Below, in pieces: positions 34,040 through 46,252 of a stretch of DNA of 64,000 nucleotides. The stretch spans positions 5,369,451-5,433,450 of the forward strand of contig CM036209.1 of the NCBI GenBank assembly GCA_020631735.1, given 5' to 3'. Numbering within the stretch: position 1 is the first letter of the stretch; each line of letters starts with the position of its first letter. Origin of the DNA: Saccharum officinarum. Taxonomy: Eukaryota > Streptophyta > Magnoliopsida > Poales > Poaceae. The position numbers and the translations under genes were made by a program. The notes beneath the pieces are model-generated. The model saw only the letters and a program-made list of their open reading frames with translations. It was not told where the DNA came from and did not search any database.

Positions 34040-34780
34040 TGACCCAATCTTTAGATGCAGCCGCCTCTATAAATGGATTTCTAGAGGTGGCTGGATCTAG
34101 GGCCGTCTCTAAAAATAGGTGCAGCACAGTAAAATTTGAATTTTGTAAATGGCCTCAGATGGAGAAATGACAAAAACTAAAGTTATAGATCTCGAAGAGT
34201 TATACAATTTTATACTCGACAACTTTTTCATTAGAAATCATTTATCCAAAGAAAATTATGTATGAATTTTTCACATTTGAAATTCAATTTTTATCAAATG
34301 ACCTCGGATGGAGAAATGACCAGAACCAAAGTTGTAGATCTCGACGATATCTACAACTTTGTAGTTTAAAACGTTTTTATTTGGATTCGTTAAGCATCCC
34401 AAATACTCATTTTAAAATCCCGAAAAGAGAATACGAGGAGAATGGATATGCCTTATGGACATGACCGTCATTTGGGTGGGGTGATTTAAGTTACACGCAA
34501 GGCCATAGGTCGGCAGTTCGAATCCTAGCTAGTGCGCAGCATGTGCTTTTTCGCATGACTTTTTTTACTATTTTTGGCCAGATTTATGATTTTTTTGGAT
34601 GATTTCTGAGAAACAATTTGTAGAGGTGGCTATTATTGCCGGCCGCCTCAAGAAATCCTATTTCTAAGGCCGGCTAGGCAGCCGCCTCTACAAATCGATG
34701 ATTTCTAGCAACAGAAGAATAGAGGCGGCTGGCCCAACCACCTCAACAAATGCGGCATGTAGTAATGCGTCTGCCCCTTG
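34040..34780. repeat. CACTA-like non-autonomous element sequence (copy 2)
   Basis: As at 10890-11640, with the same paired segments and subterminal motifs. Confidence 0.55.
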
Positions 34781-34792
34781 GCCCGACTCAGC

Positions 34793-36216
34793 TGCCTGCA
34801 GCCATTCGCGCTGCCTAGCCTCATCTTCAGCTCTGCTCGGGCGCCATCCTGCTCACGCCGCTGCCTAGCTGCGCCAGCCCGCCCTACTCGTGCTGCCTCT
34901 ACCCTGCTCGTGCTGCCACCTAGCCGCACCGGCCTGCCCTGCTCGCATGGAGGTGAGTGTGAGAAACAGACAGACAGAGCAAGACGGCCTCTCGGTGGGA
35001 CGAGCACGTTTGGCCAATTTGAGAGAGCGAGGGCATCCCGAATCTTGCTTGAATATTTTAAAATGAGGATGGAACCGCACCATTCTACTCGTTTCGCTAC
35101 CAAACATCCATGAAAGCGGCATGGATCGGTTCCATCCCGGTCCGCTCCTCAACCCAACGCATCATAAGTCAATCGACTAAGTCAAGCTGTGATGCTTACT
35201 GAAGAAGGTATCGTGGAAGGACAAACGAGCACACCCTTTAAATCATGGCCCGGTGACAGATAATGACATCAGCTTTCGTAACATCGTCTTTTCTTACAAC
35301 GGGTGACTGCGTAGGCTTTAATAAATAGTTGTGATGCCCGAATTTTAATTTGGAGAAGAAAATATACAAGAAACAGTAAGTACACACAAGTTCTATTGCA
35401 TGAGTTAATTAATATGCTAAAGACTCCATGTGAGAATCGAAATATTTATGTGTTAACATTCGTTTTAATTTAGAAGTCAGCTGATGATCATGGTAGCCCT
35501 GCAAACAAAAAATATCAATTACATGTACATAACCCCTGGTTAGTCTTGCACGCTGCCACCAACCTACAAGCAAAGCAACTGGCCGGCAGTTACAAGTCGC
35601 AAGCGCACTATCTCAGCCACTAATTTGGCCAGGTTCCCGCACTGTGAAGCCGTGGAAGCGCGCTCTCTTTTGCCGTTTGTTTTGAAGAAAGCATCCAGGG
35701 AAAGACAAAAGAGGCATTATCTTCGGTTTCGTTTCAGAATCATATATACATCGTCCTACCAATATTCGTTGCTTGCCAGAGAAGAAATTAAATGCATTTG
35801 TAAGAAGCTAAGTAATCTGTAATTGTACATCTATCTGTATGAATATCCAAGTGGGCACTAGCCATATATGAGAAGATTATCCTGTGTTAAACGGAAAATC
35901 TACATTTCATTGGGCCCTTTGAGAAAATTCTTGTACATATATGTTAATCAAGAGAAATAAGAAAAATCTAATTAAGTAGACCCGGTTAGAATGTGGCTTA
36001 GACTAAAAGAGGAGTTTATATCAAGAACAACAACAACAACAACAAAACTCAAATTAAAAAAAAATCAAAGAAATTTATCAATTGGATTGTATAGGACACG
36101 AATTATTCCGTGTCACAAAATAGATATATATCTATATAGATTCCAAAGATAAGTTATTTGAAGCTAAGGCACATATATATAAACTTTACTCAAATAAACC
36201 TATACATAGCTATCTA
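34793..36216. repeat. Spacer and repeat module (copy 2)
   Basis: Counterpart of 11641-13064. No gene. Confidence 0.65.
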
Positions 36217-36564
36217 GGAGCATGTTTGGTAGTGCTCCTACTGCTCTGCGTGAGAAGCCGAGGAGCGTTGCCAAATGCCTCCGCTCCCCACTGTCGCCTT
36301 CGTAATCGCTCCCACAACTCCTCTTGTTTTGCACTGCGTGTGGGGAACAGAAAAAATCCGCTCGACACGTTCCCCTTCCGCCCCGCCTCCCTTGCCCTCC
36401 TCTCGTCGCCTCCCCCGTTGTCCCAGCCCTCCTCCTGCCACGCTCTTCCGCAAGCTGAGCCACCCTTCTTCCCCTCACCAACCACCTTTCTTTCCTGCAC
36501 TCGCCGAGATCTATCCCGTCGTCACCGCGTTCACCAAGACTGCAAGTAGTTTTGTAACCTAGGG
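36217..36564. mobile_element. Inverted-repeat element, 3' half deleted (copy 2)
   Basis: Counterpart of 13065-13412, with the same deletion join. Confidence 0.7.
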
Positions 36565-36614
36565 CAATTCTAACAATCTAGCCTATGATATTAGTACTCT
36601 AGAGGAAGACAAAG

Positions 36615-37788
36615 TGTTGGGGTCGTGATACCCTGGGTATCTCAAGACACTGATAAGTTAGCCACTCGGGCAGCCCAGCCAACAAGAACCTCACCGCCAC
36701 GGCCAAACAAAGCCACACGGTCCCTAGGACACACGCCAGAGCAAGGGATCCACCACGACCTCTCTCCTCTCCTTCCGCTGCACGCGACGCAGCCGCGCAC
36801 GACCTCTCCTCCGTCTCGACCCCTGGGAGGGATGAAAAGGGGTTGGGCGCCATCAAGTACACCTACCCTGACAAGGACAGGCACGCTCCCCTCACTCCGC
36901 CAGGACTGAGGGGACAGTCATCTTGGGGCAGACGCCATCCCTGCGTGCCTCTACGCAGACAAGACAACACCGCGGCGTAGTGACGACTGGTACGACAATG
37001 CACCATCCAAATCTAGCCGGACAAGATGGACATACGGCTCCACCCACTATGGGATGGGGCGCACGACCCTAGGCTTGTCTTTCAAGACTGGCCAGGCCAC
37101 CAGAAGAATCAACCTCACAATCCGGGGTCGAGGCCATCGGCATCACAGCCTACAAAGGCGACCGATAACCCAGGAGCGGCTACCTACTCCCGCACTGTCG
37201 CCACAACGCCACCATAAGAACAGAAGACGATGACGAAGGCCACGGCAAGATCACGTCGCGCAGGACAGCTGGCAAACTACCTCCATGCCAACAATGCCAC
37301 TACGGCCGGCACTGTAGCATCACGCCACGCCAAGCCACGACATGCGAACAAGATCACGATGATGACCAAACCAGAACGTGCCATGATGCCAGGATAAGAC
37401 AGGCTTGCTTGCAGGCCAAGTAAACTTATATCTCCCTCTCTCAGGCTCACAACCACTCGGTCGGGAGAACCCCTCTCTCCACATGTAACCTGGCCCCCAG
37501 ACTCTATATAAGGAGAGCCAGGCCTCCATTCTAAGGGGATGAAACCTAAGAACATCATTTGGGCTCTGGTTCACCTCACTCCTACCTCTTTTCCTTAGCT
37601 TACACACCCCGTTGTAAGAACTTCAGAGCATTCAACTGAGGAACACGAACTCGAATTATCTCTAAGACTGGACATAGGGCTCTGGCCTGAACCAGTATAA
37701 CTCCTCATGCCTTTGAGTGCTACCATCATTTTCCTAAAGCAACGTGACACACGTATAAATTCACTAGTCGGTCGACAAAACATCGACA
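36615..37788 (+). repeat. Gypsy-type LTR (copy 2)
   Basis: Counterpart of 13463-14636. It holds the two substitutions that separate the blocks (37499 and 37592). Confidence 0.75.
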
Positions 37789-38297
37789 GTTGGTGCGCTA
37801 GGTAGGGGGACAGCCGCGCACTCTCCTTGATGAAAAGGAAGCGATGGCTCATCACACCTGTGACGGACTCACCCACGGAACTGCCGCTGGTGGCCGCATC
37901 TACTTGTGGAACCCCGAGTTCACCAACGTCGACGGGCCAACACCTACATTCGCCTTCGGTCCTGGCCAGGTTCTTCATTCTAGAGACATGGACTCCATGG
38001 CCAATGGCGGACATGCTTTCGGAACGGCCCCCTGCGGCCGCATCCTACAGTTTACCTGCATAGGGAGACAGTACCCTCCTTCGCCTTTGGACACAGCCAG
38101 GCATTCCACCCCGGGAACCTGGACTCCGTGGCCTACAGCGGACACAAACTTTAGAGCATTCAACCGAGGAACACGAACTCGAATCATCTCTGAGACTGGA
38201 CGTAGGGCTTCGGCCTAAACCAGTATAACTCTTCGTGTCTCTGAGTCCTACCATCGTTTTCTTAGAGCAGCGTGACACACGAATAAAAGTCACACAA
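37789..38297 (+). pseudogene. Gypsy internal fragment joined to an LTR tail (copy 2)
   Basis: Counterpart of 14637-15145; gag-like frame from 37844. Confidence 0.6.
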
Positions 38298-39334
38298 AAA
38301 CATAGAGTAAGTGTATAAATGCAGTAAGAAGATGAGCAATAGGGCCTAAATTCTGCATAAAGATTTATCCATAATATCACAGAGCAAATCACCAGTACAC
38401 CTTGGAACTTTGCCAAGAATGTTATGCTTTCGGTCACCAAGCATATCCGATAGTACTAGTAGTCTTTATCTTTCGGTCACTACTAGTCAATCTTCATGTT
38501 AAGTTATTTAAATTCATCATTGTAAATATATATATTGATTCATTAAATTAAATCAATCCGAATAAAGCTTCAGCCAGGTTCGCGCAATGTGGAGCGAGCG
38601 AAGAAAGTCAAGCTTTTGCATGGTCTCGAATATAGCATCAATGGGAATGACAAAAGGCGTTATCTTTGGTTTCTTCTCAGAAATATGCACGGTCCTTCAA
38701 ATATTTGCTTCTCGGAGAAGAAACTGGCATCAACCAACAAGCAAAGCAACTGACTGGCCGTTACAAGTCGCAAGCGCAGTATCTCAGCCACTAATTGGGC
38801 CAGGTTCCTGCAGTGTGAAGCGGTGGAAGCGCACTCTCTTTTGCCTTTTGTTTCGAAGAAAGCATACAGGGAAAGACAAAAGAGGCATTATCTTCAGTTT
38901 CTTTTCAGAATCATATATACATCGTCCTTCCAGTATTCGTTTCTTGCAAGAGAAGAAATTAAATGCATTTGTATATGTAATCTGTAATTGTACATCTATC
39001 TGTATGAATATCCAAGTGGGCACCAGCTATATATGAGAAGATTATCTTGTGTTAAACGGAAAATCTACATTTCATTGGGCCCTTTGAGAAAATTCTTGTA
39101 CATATATGTTAATCAAGAGAAATAAGAAAAATCTAATTAAGTGGACCCGGTTAGAATTTGTCTTGGACTAAATGAGGAGTTTATATCCAGAACAACAACA
39201 ACAAAAAAAACAACTCAAATTAAAAAAAAAATCAAAGAAATTTATCAATTGGATTGTATAGGACACGAATTATTCCGCGTCACAAAATAGATATATATCT
39301 ATATAGATTCCATAGAAAAGTTATTTGAAGCTAA

Positions 39335-39337
<3 letters not shown>

Positions 39338-39424
<87 letters not shown>
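39338..39424. repeat. (AT)n microsatellite, 87 bp
   Basis: Six bases longer than the tract at 16187-16267. A spurious Ile/Tyr-repeat frame runs through it. Confidence 0.98.
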
Positions 39425-39426
<2 letters not shown>

Positions 39427-39483
39427 AAGTCACCCAGACTCCAACTAAAACTTTACTCAAATAAACCTATACATAGCTATCTA

Positions 39484-40008
39484 GGAGCCTGTTTGGTAGT
39501 GCTCCTACGGCTCCGCGTGAGAAGCCGAGGGGTGCTGCCAAACGCCTTCGCTCCCCGCTGCCCCTCCCCCCTCGTAATCGCTCCCACAGCTCCTCTTGTT
39601 TCGCATTGCATGTGGGGAATAGAAAAACCTGCTCCCCATGCTCTGGCTCCCCTACCCTCTTCTCGCGGCCACCCCCGCTGTCCCCAGCACCCTCCTCCTG
39701 CCACGCTCCTGCGCAAGCCGTGTCGCCCTTCTTCCCCTCGCCTGCCACCTTTCTTTCCTGCACTCGCCGAGATCCATCCCGTCGTCGCCGTGTTCACCAA
39801 GATATGTGGTGCTCCTCCTCCATGGCCATCGTGGTGCCCCTTTCCATCGTCTGCGCCTCCTCGCTTGCTTGCTTTCCTCTTCCTTCGCTGCTGCTGGAGC
39901 TGGAGTTGTCGTGTGAGTTCTACCAAATGGTGCGGCTTTGAGTCTAGAGCGCGAGGGAGCAGGAGTAGGAGTGGTGGGGAGTCAATTTGGAGCGCTACCA
40001 AACTGGCC
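39484..40008. mobile_element. Non-autonomous inverted-repeat element (copy 2)
   Basis: Counterpart of 16328-16852. Confidence 0.65.
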
Positions 40009-40256
40009 TAGATATGCACTAAGATTCAACAAGTGTATTCCAAAACTGCAAGTAGTTTTGTAACCAAGAGAAATTCTACCAATCTCATGCCATGACGCCA
40101 GGACAAGACAGGATTGCTTGCGGGCCAAGTTTACTTATTTCTCCCTCCCTCGGGCTCACGACCACTCGGTCGGGAGAACCCCTCTCTCCACATGTAATCT
40201 GGCCCCGAACTCTATATAAGGGGATCCAGGCCTCCATTCCAAGGGACGAAACCTGA

Positions 40257-41392
40257 TGTCGGTACCAACAGTATAGGGGTACCCACAATCAGCAGTCAGA
40301 ACGAATGAAACACTAATGCATCCACGCAGCAAAGCCAAAGGACAGTAGACAATGTACCTCGACTACGTTCCGCCTCGCACGAGGCCGGCTCGACGGAGCG
40401 TCTCGACCGCGCTCCGACTCTGACTCGTACGAGGCACCCTCGGCGGGATGACTCGACCGTGCCGCGACTTGTACGAGGTCCGCTCGACAAGGCATCTCGA
40501 CTACCGGCAAAACTCTGACTCGTACGACCCCGGGTCGAATCGCTCGACCCATCTTACCCGCCTACTCCGAGTCAAAAGTCAGGATATTTAATGCGACTAC
40601 CTACTACCTCCTACCATCATGGCTACAGCTGTGATCAACGTGGAAACAATACCGGTGTCATATCTCACCTTTTACTGCCCATCCCGAGATGGGAGGTGAT
40701 GACTCGTCACTGTACGCACCCTACCGCCCACTGTTCTACCACTGATCACCCTCGAGGGAGGATACGACAAGGCCCGTACCCCACGATCTCAGGGATTCGG
40801 CCTTATCCATCCGACCTCGACCTAGCCTCGACTCGGCCTCGACGTTCACCACCGGTCAGCAGGGAAGAAAGGCTGACGTGGCGTAGGACTCAGGGTCTTT
40901 TCACCGTCTCGTCCCCGACGTCACCACAATGTCCGAGGATGGCCAGCCATTCCTGAAGCACGTCGTTACAGCCATATCCACAGGGATCGACAAAACTTCA
41001 TCTCAAGGCCCTCCGGCGTCCCGGCCCCTCTTACCCTATAAAAGGGTAGGCCAGGGCTCTCCAAAAGGACATGAAGCAAGGCACAAACCCGGAACCCAAG
41101 TGCTAGCAAGCAAAGGCACACAACTCAGAGATCAACATCTCAAGCAATCACCCTTGTACTCTTTTTCTTCCTTTGAGACTTGGGCTCAGTGCCCTCTCTC
41201 ACAGCTTGTAACCCCTACGCAAGCACCTTGGTGTAAGGAAATACAAAACTCTCCCCTCCCCGCTGGACGTAGGGCCTTCTTTTGCCCGAACCAGGATAAA
41301 CCTCCGTGTATTCCCCTTGCATCATCATCCAGGTTAGGGACACGCAGCACTCACTCATCGGCTTGGGACCCTCACGGGACCAAACACCGACA
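40257..41392 (+). mobile_element. Solo LTR with CCTGA target duplication (copy 2)
   Basis: Counterpart of 17101-18237, one base shorter. CCTGA flanks it at 40252-40256 and 41393-41397. Both block copies carry it, so the insertion came before any duplication. Confidence 0.9.
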
Positions 41393-41936
41393 CCTGAGAA
41401 CACCATTCGGGCTCTCGTTCACCTCACTCCTCCTACCTCTTTCCCTTAGCTTACATGCCCTATTGTAAAGAACTTCAGAGCATTCAACCGAGGAACACAA
41501 ACTCAAATCATCTCTAAGACTGGACGTAGGGCTCCGGCCTGAACTAGTATAACTCTTCGTGTCTTTGAGTGCTAACATCGTTTTCCTAGAGCAGCGCGAC
41601 ACACGTATAAATTCACTAGTCGGTCGACAAAACACTGACACAGAGTCACACACAAAAACATAGAGTAAGTGTATAAATGCAGTAAGAAGACGAGCAAGAG
41701 GGCCTAAATTCTGCATAAAGATTTATCCCATAATACCACGGAGCAAATCACCAGTACACCGTGGAACTTTGCCAAGAATGTTATGCTTTCGGTCACCAAG
41801 CATATCCGATAGTACTAGTAGTCTTTATCTTTCGGTCACTACTAGTTAATCTTCATGGTCAAGATATTTAAATTCATCATGGTAAATATATATATTGATT
41901 CATTAAATTAAATCAATCCGAATAAAGCTTCAGCCA

Positions 41937-42940
41937 GGTTCGCGCAATGTGGAGCGAGCGAAGAAAGTCAAGCATTTGCTTGGTCTCGAATATAGCATCA
42001 AATGGAAAGACAAAAGGCATTATCTTTGGTATCTTCTCAGAAAGATGCACGGTCCTTCGAATATTTGCTCATTCTCGGAGAAGAAACACATTTGTAAGAA
42101 AGATATATGGTCCTTCGAATACTTGTTGATTGTCGGAGAAGAAACTTATATGTAAAAAGTAATAAGAAGTTTGTTTTGAGGAACCACCACATTATGATGA
42201 GGTGGTGCATCATGAGTTTATACTAATTTGGTGAAATGACTCCATTTCTCATGTTTGTACTAATTTTTAGCTTAGGAGGGAGTGCGTGATGGACCAACTA
42301 ATTCTATTCCACATACCAAACAAAAACGTAAGGAGTGAGAATATGGTAGAACTAGTTCATTCCTTCTCAAATAACTGAGACCTAGCTAGTGCGATTGAAT
42401 AAAACAAGTGTTTCTCGTTCCTTTCCAAATGTCTGAGGACTGAGGAAGCCTCTACGTGAGAGGAATGTTGAAGCATAAGTGAATTGTCCGTTGTTCACTA
42501 TCAACTTAAACTTTTATGTTGAACTGATCGATAGATGCAACTCAATAACCATATATATCATAGGTGCGAGTGTGTATATGCATCTAGTGGTGGTGTGCGC
42601 ATGTGATTGTGTGTGTGCGGAGTGGGGGGCGGGGGTGAAAAATACATATGGTTGTCATAAAGTTATGATACACTCTAAAGTTCTAACAGCATGTTTGGAT
42701 CACCTAGCACTAGTTGTTAATCCAGTAACATAATCCAGTGGCTCCTTTTAGTCCTATTAGGTAGATATGGCCAACTAATGGACTAGTTGTTAATTGAGGT
42801 GTGTGGACTAAAAATTAGTTCGCTCATTAGTTCCACTGTTTGGATGGCCTAGTACTAATTTTTAGCTGACTAATAATTAGTCCTGGCATGAAAGAGGCTC
42901 TTAAGTCCAGCAGCTTTGTTACCGTACGTTTTTGTTGCTC
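41937..42940. repeat. RBR upstream spacer (copy 2)
   Basis: Counterpart of 18780-19787: short-frame repeat, featureless stretch, GT and G runs, Tourist-like fragment. Confidence 0.65.
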
Positions 42941-42971
42941 TACATATAGATCAGGTCCATCCATTCTGGAG
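42941..42971 (+). promoter_or_regulatory. Orphan RBR promoter and 5' leader
   Basis: TACATATAG at 42941-42949 and the first part of the RBR leader (GGTCCATCCATTCTGGAG) are kept, with CAG for GG just after the box. At 42972 the RBR sequence is replaced by a CACTA transposase fragment in antisense. There is no RBR coding sequence here. Confidence 0.6.
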
Positions 42972-44100
42972 GTCCAGCTTTTGCATGGTCCGTTTTTCAA
43001 TTTATCATTCATGAGTGTCCCACAAACTGACAAACATTCTTTTTGGCGTGCATGAGATCGATCTATGGCGGACCGCTAAGTCTTGCATAAGGCAATTCCC
43101 ATAGGATTGACACTTTCTTCCACCTTTTCTTAACCTCACTCTTAGCTTTTGCATTGCGCTTTCGCTTTCGGTTTCCAACAACAGTGCTCTCCAGGTCAAC
43201 TGTAGGTGTTGTATCCTTTACCATCTGGTCATACACATGTTGTCCATTGAAATGCCTTGGTGCAGATCCTGTCTCCCTCGTGCCATCAAACTGATGTTTC
43301 ATTTCCCGATATGCATGAGAATGAGGAAGGAAACGTTGGTGTCTTACATAAACCCTCTTCCTCGAGTTATTCAGCCAAACACTCTCTGTGTCATCTAAGC
43401 AATGAAAGCAGTCTTTTTCTCCTTTGCACTGTCCAGAAACGTTGCGATGCCCTGGAATATCAGTAATAGTAGTGAAGAGCATGGCACGCAAGTTGAAAAA
43501 TTCTTTCCTAAACCCATCGTACACCCTCACACCCTCCTCTTTCCAGAGTTTCAACAAATCATCAATAAGCGGCCTCAGATACACATCGATGTTAATACCT
43601 GGTTGAGACGGACCAGAGATCAAAACTGACATCATCATGTACCTCCTCTTGTTACACAACCATGGGGGAAGGTTGTAGATAGTTAAGAACACAGGCCAAA
43701 CACTATATGAGCTATTCATGTTACCAAATGGGTTCATGCCATCTGTGCTCAATGCTATGCGAAGATTCCGTGGCTCATCAGAAAAACTTTTATACTTTAT
43801 ATCGAAGAACCGCCATTGAATACCATCTACTGGGTGTCGTAAATAACCATCAACTTTCCGCTTGTCTGAGTGCCAAGTCAACAGTTCTGCATCCTTGGAG
43901 GTTGCAAAGAGACGTTTGAGGCGAGGAATTATAGGGAAGTACCAAGCAACCTTCCTAGGAACTTTACTGCGTGTCTCCTCACCGCCATCACCCTCATTTG
44001 ATCTCTTGTAACGAGAGGCTCCACACTTAGGGCATTTCTTGAGCTCTTTACACTCTTCACAATGTCTGATCTCTTGTTGTTGATTGGAGACACGAACTTC
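42972..44100 (-). pseudogene. CACTA Tnp2-type transposase fragment
   Basis: On the minus strand the frame is open from about 44098 to 43063 and reads through CEECKELKKCPKCGASRYKR, WYFPIIPRLKRLF, STDGMNPF, YNLPPWLCNKRRYMM, SQPGINIDVYLRPL and FTTITDIPGHRNVSG. These are the ordered motifs of the Tnp2 / Transposase_21 family, which excises and inserts CACTA elements; the D in DGMNPF is strongly conserved. After WELPYA the frame breaks, but the next family motifs are found in other frames (DLAVRH, then LMNDKLKNGP) down to 42985. The fragment ends at the RBR junction, so the C-terminal third is missing. A stop at about 44099 and a duplicated CTTCTCACAATGTCTGATCTT-type motif near 44096-44200 separate it from anything upstream. 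Confidence 0.9.
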
Positions 44101-44179
44101 TCACAATGTCTGATCTTCAACCAACAATTCAGGAAAGGAAATCCCTTCTTCTTTGGAGCATTGTTTGTAGTTGGAGATC

Positions 44180-44358
44180 ACAATGTCTGAACTTCTCACA
44201 TAATTGGAGATCTTCATCTGGAGTGTAGCTGGCAGCACGGATTGGCCTCCTCCTTGGAGCACTAGGTTGACTAGGCTGGGTACCAATGGGTAAAATTGCA
44301 ATGTCATCAGCGTCAACATCACCGGACACCATCTGTGACCAATGACCTCCCTGCGACA
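44180..44358 (-). pseudogene. Short SANT/Myb-like N-terminal fragment
   Basis: From an ATG near 44358 the minus strand reads MSQGGHWSQM, then APRRRPIRAASYTPDEDLQLCE. The PDEDLQLC stretch looks like the start of a SANT/Myb-like domain found in plant Harbinger-type ORF1 and related proteins. The match is short, and only about 60 codons remain before repeat-like sequence begins. It may be a captured exon. Confidence 0.3.
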
Positions 44359-44410
44359 TATTCCAAACTGTGCAAAAAAAACAGCACACATACATATCAA
44401 TTTGAATCAC

Positions 44411-45160
44411 ATATATAGTACAAAACTTTGTACAAGGATCTTCAGAAACTTCAGCAGGCTATCAGATGCTAAAAGTTGTGCTGCAGATGGAGCCAGATGC
44501 TATTACTGTTACATCACGAGCATACTAGGATCCAAAATAATTTCAAAAGTGCTACATTTCAGAAATAAAAAACATTCACCTATTCACCTGACCTCAAATT
44601 CTTAGACAAGAGTCAATGCTATTGCTAGGATCTTGCCACGGCAACAAGCAAGGAAATACTACTAAATTATATGTGCTGCTCCTATTGCTACAACACGAGC
44701 ATACTAGAATCCAAAACACGAGCATGCTATTCTTTTGGATGACATGCGAGATTGCATCTGACCTGGATGAGTGCATCCGACCTGCTACTGTCCGGATGCG
44801 AGCAACAGAAAAAAAACCAAAAGAATTTGAGATTGCATCTCACCTAGATGTCCGGCTAGCTGCAGTTGTTCCACGGTCACAGCAGAGACATGGGACCTCT
44901 TCCCAGGCCGACCAGCGCCCGGAATCGCACAGCAACAGAGAGATCCTCGACCTAGGATGGGGCTGGACAGAGGAAGAAGAGGATATGGAGCTGGACGGAC
45001 TCCAATCTGGCAGACGCGGTTTCTGTGGGACAAGGAGGGAAGTCGGGCTTGCGCGGGAAAGATTGGCGGCGCGCTCGGGAAGGATCGAGTGTGAGGGGAA
45101 GGATGGAACACACGACTAGGGCTGGGCGAGAGCCCCTGCGTTTGAGGCCCAGAGGAAAGA
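44411..45160. other. Unassigned sequence
   Basis: It contains a repeat of CACGAGCATACTAG (44515 and 44694) and a moderately GC-rich stretch at 44850-45115 with open frames on both strands. No protein family was recognised. Confidence 0.4.
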
Positions 45161-45170
45161 TTTTACTTTA

Positions 45171-45338
45171 AAAGGGCATACCCAGTGCCGTAGGCTCCTG
45201 CACTGCGGGGTCTGGGGAAGGGAAAATAGCCGTCAACCATTCCTGCATAAATGTGCAGAGGCTGGGGCTTGAGCCCTGGACCTCTTGGTCACAGGCGGTA
45301 AAGCTCTACCACTTGCACCAGCGCCGCCCTTCTGAATT
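45171..45338 (-). mobile_element. tRNA-derived SINE, Au-type
   Basis: Read on the minus strand it has an A-box-like GTGCAAGTGGTAGAGC, a B-box-like AGGGCTCAAGCCC about 40 bases later, and a 3' part with CCCTTCCCCAGACCCCGCAG and CACTGGGTATGCCCTTT, which matches the conserved end of the plant Au SINE. It is flanked by perfect 10-base direct repeats TTTTACTTTA (45161-45170 and 45339-45348). SINEs are copied by a LINE's enzymes from RNA polymerase III transcripts. Confidence 0.9.
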
Positions 45339-45348
45339 TTTTACTTTA

Positions 45349-45753
45349 GCCCTCAAAAATAGGATGAGGGCCTTAATAGGGACCCTGCTGGAGATGATCT
45401 TAGATATTGTAAAAACCATTTCCACGAAGCCAAACACTCCAACTCAACTATATATACCAATGGCAACTGGGTATATGCAATCATTCGGGTCGATACATAC
45501 TGCAGTTAGGATCTGTCCACCCTATTTTGTCTTGATGTGTCAACCGTCTAGGCATATCAGAGGCCTACAAGCTTCTAGAAATCCTCTTTTGCAAGCATCT
45601 AAGGACATATATAGAGTGTTGAACTTTCATTTAGGGTCAGCAAGAAGGTAGAACCTTGGGTTACTCCTCCTTAGTTCTTGTCCATAATCCCAAAGCAAAC
45701 TTTATTGTTTAGCTTCATCCCCTAGTTCTTCATGGCTAGTCTCTTTGCTCTAG
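45349..45753. other. Unassigned sequence
   Basis: No gene recognised. It has GAGGGCCTTAATAGGGACC near 45366, which resembles a MULE-type MITE end, and a GCTAGCTAGCTAGCTAGC run near 45751-45768. Confidence 0.4.
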
Positions 45754-46252
45754 CTAGCTAGCTAGCTTTGATCTAGATGGTGTTAGGTTCCACTCTTTCT
45801 GAACACTCCTGCTGGTTAGTGTCATTTTCTGAACAGCCCTGAATGACTCTATGTACTTTGTCAGCCAACGGTTTGCTTGTGCACCTCTTGAGCTCCCATT
45901 TTTTCCTGACAAGAATGTGTCCCATTGTATATCTTGATCACCGGCCATTCCATTAGCTCTAGGGTCATTTGATGCATACAGTTCCCATGAACAACACCGC
46001 ATATGGCATGGTACTCTTCCTCTCATTCCTTACGAGATGCACATCTACGCTCTCCCTCAAACTGTATTCTGTGACTGCCTTTCTAAGTAGCTCTACTGAC
46101 TCAAACAACGTTCTAACCTTGAAGATAGGCAAATCTTTTGATACGAAAGACTTGAATCTGAGCCTATCTTGACCCTCTCCATCTGAATTAGGCAGGTTTT
46201 TTTTTGAAACTTGAATCAGGCAGTTGTATTGTAACTCATCATCACTGGACAT
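45754..46252 (-). pseudogene. MULE (MuDR-type) transposase N-terminal fragment
   Basis: From the ATG at 46252 the minus strand reads MSSDDELQ, then FKVRTLFESVELLRKAV and HLVRNERK, the MuDR N-terminal domain. Near 46010 the frame changes and continues with CSWELYASNDPR, the next family motif. After this it degenerates. Only the N-terminal part of the transposase is present; the DDE core and zinc knuckle are missing. Confidence 0.75.

Larger units (their letters stand above)
33807..42971. repeat. Near-identical 9.16-kb block, copy 2
   Basis: Matches 10658-19817. Its left end runs without a break out of the RBR-C downstream repeat. Its right end stops at CCATTCTGGAG in the RBR 5' untranslated region, where a CACTA transposase fragment begins. 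Confidence 0.95.

Noticed and set aside
39325..40011. Long open frame starting with an Ile/Tyr repeat
   Set aside because: It is created by the AT microsatellite running into the inverted-repeat element. The matching frame in the other block copy is not in register.
43257..43629. Plus-strand frames over the Tnp2 fragment
   Set aside because: The minus strand carries the family motifs, so these are shadows.
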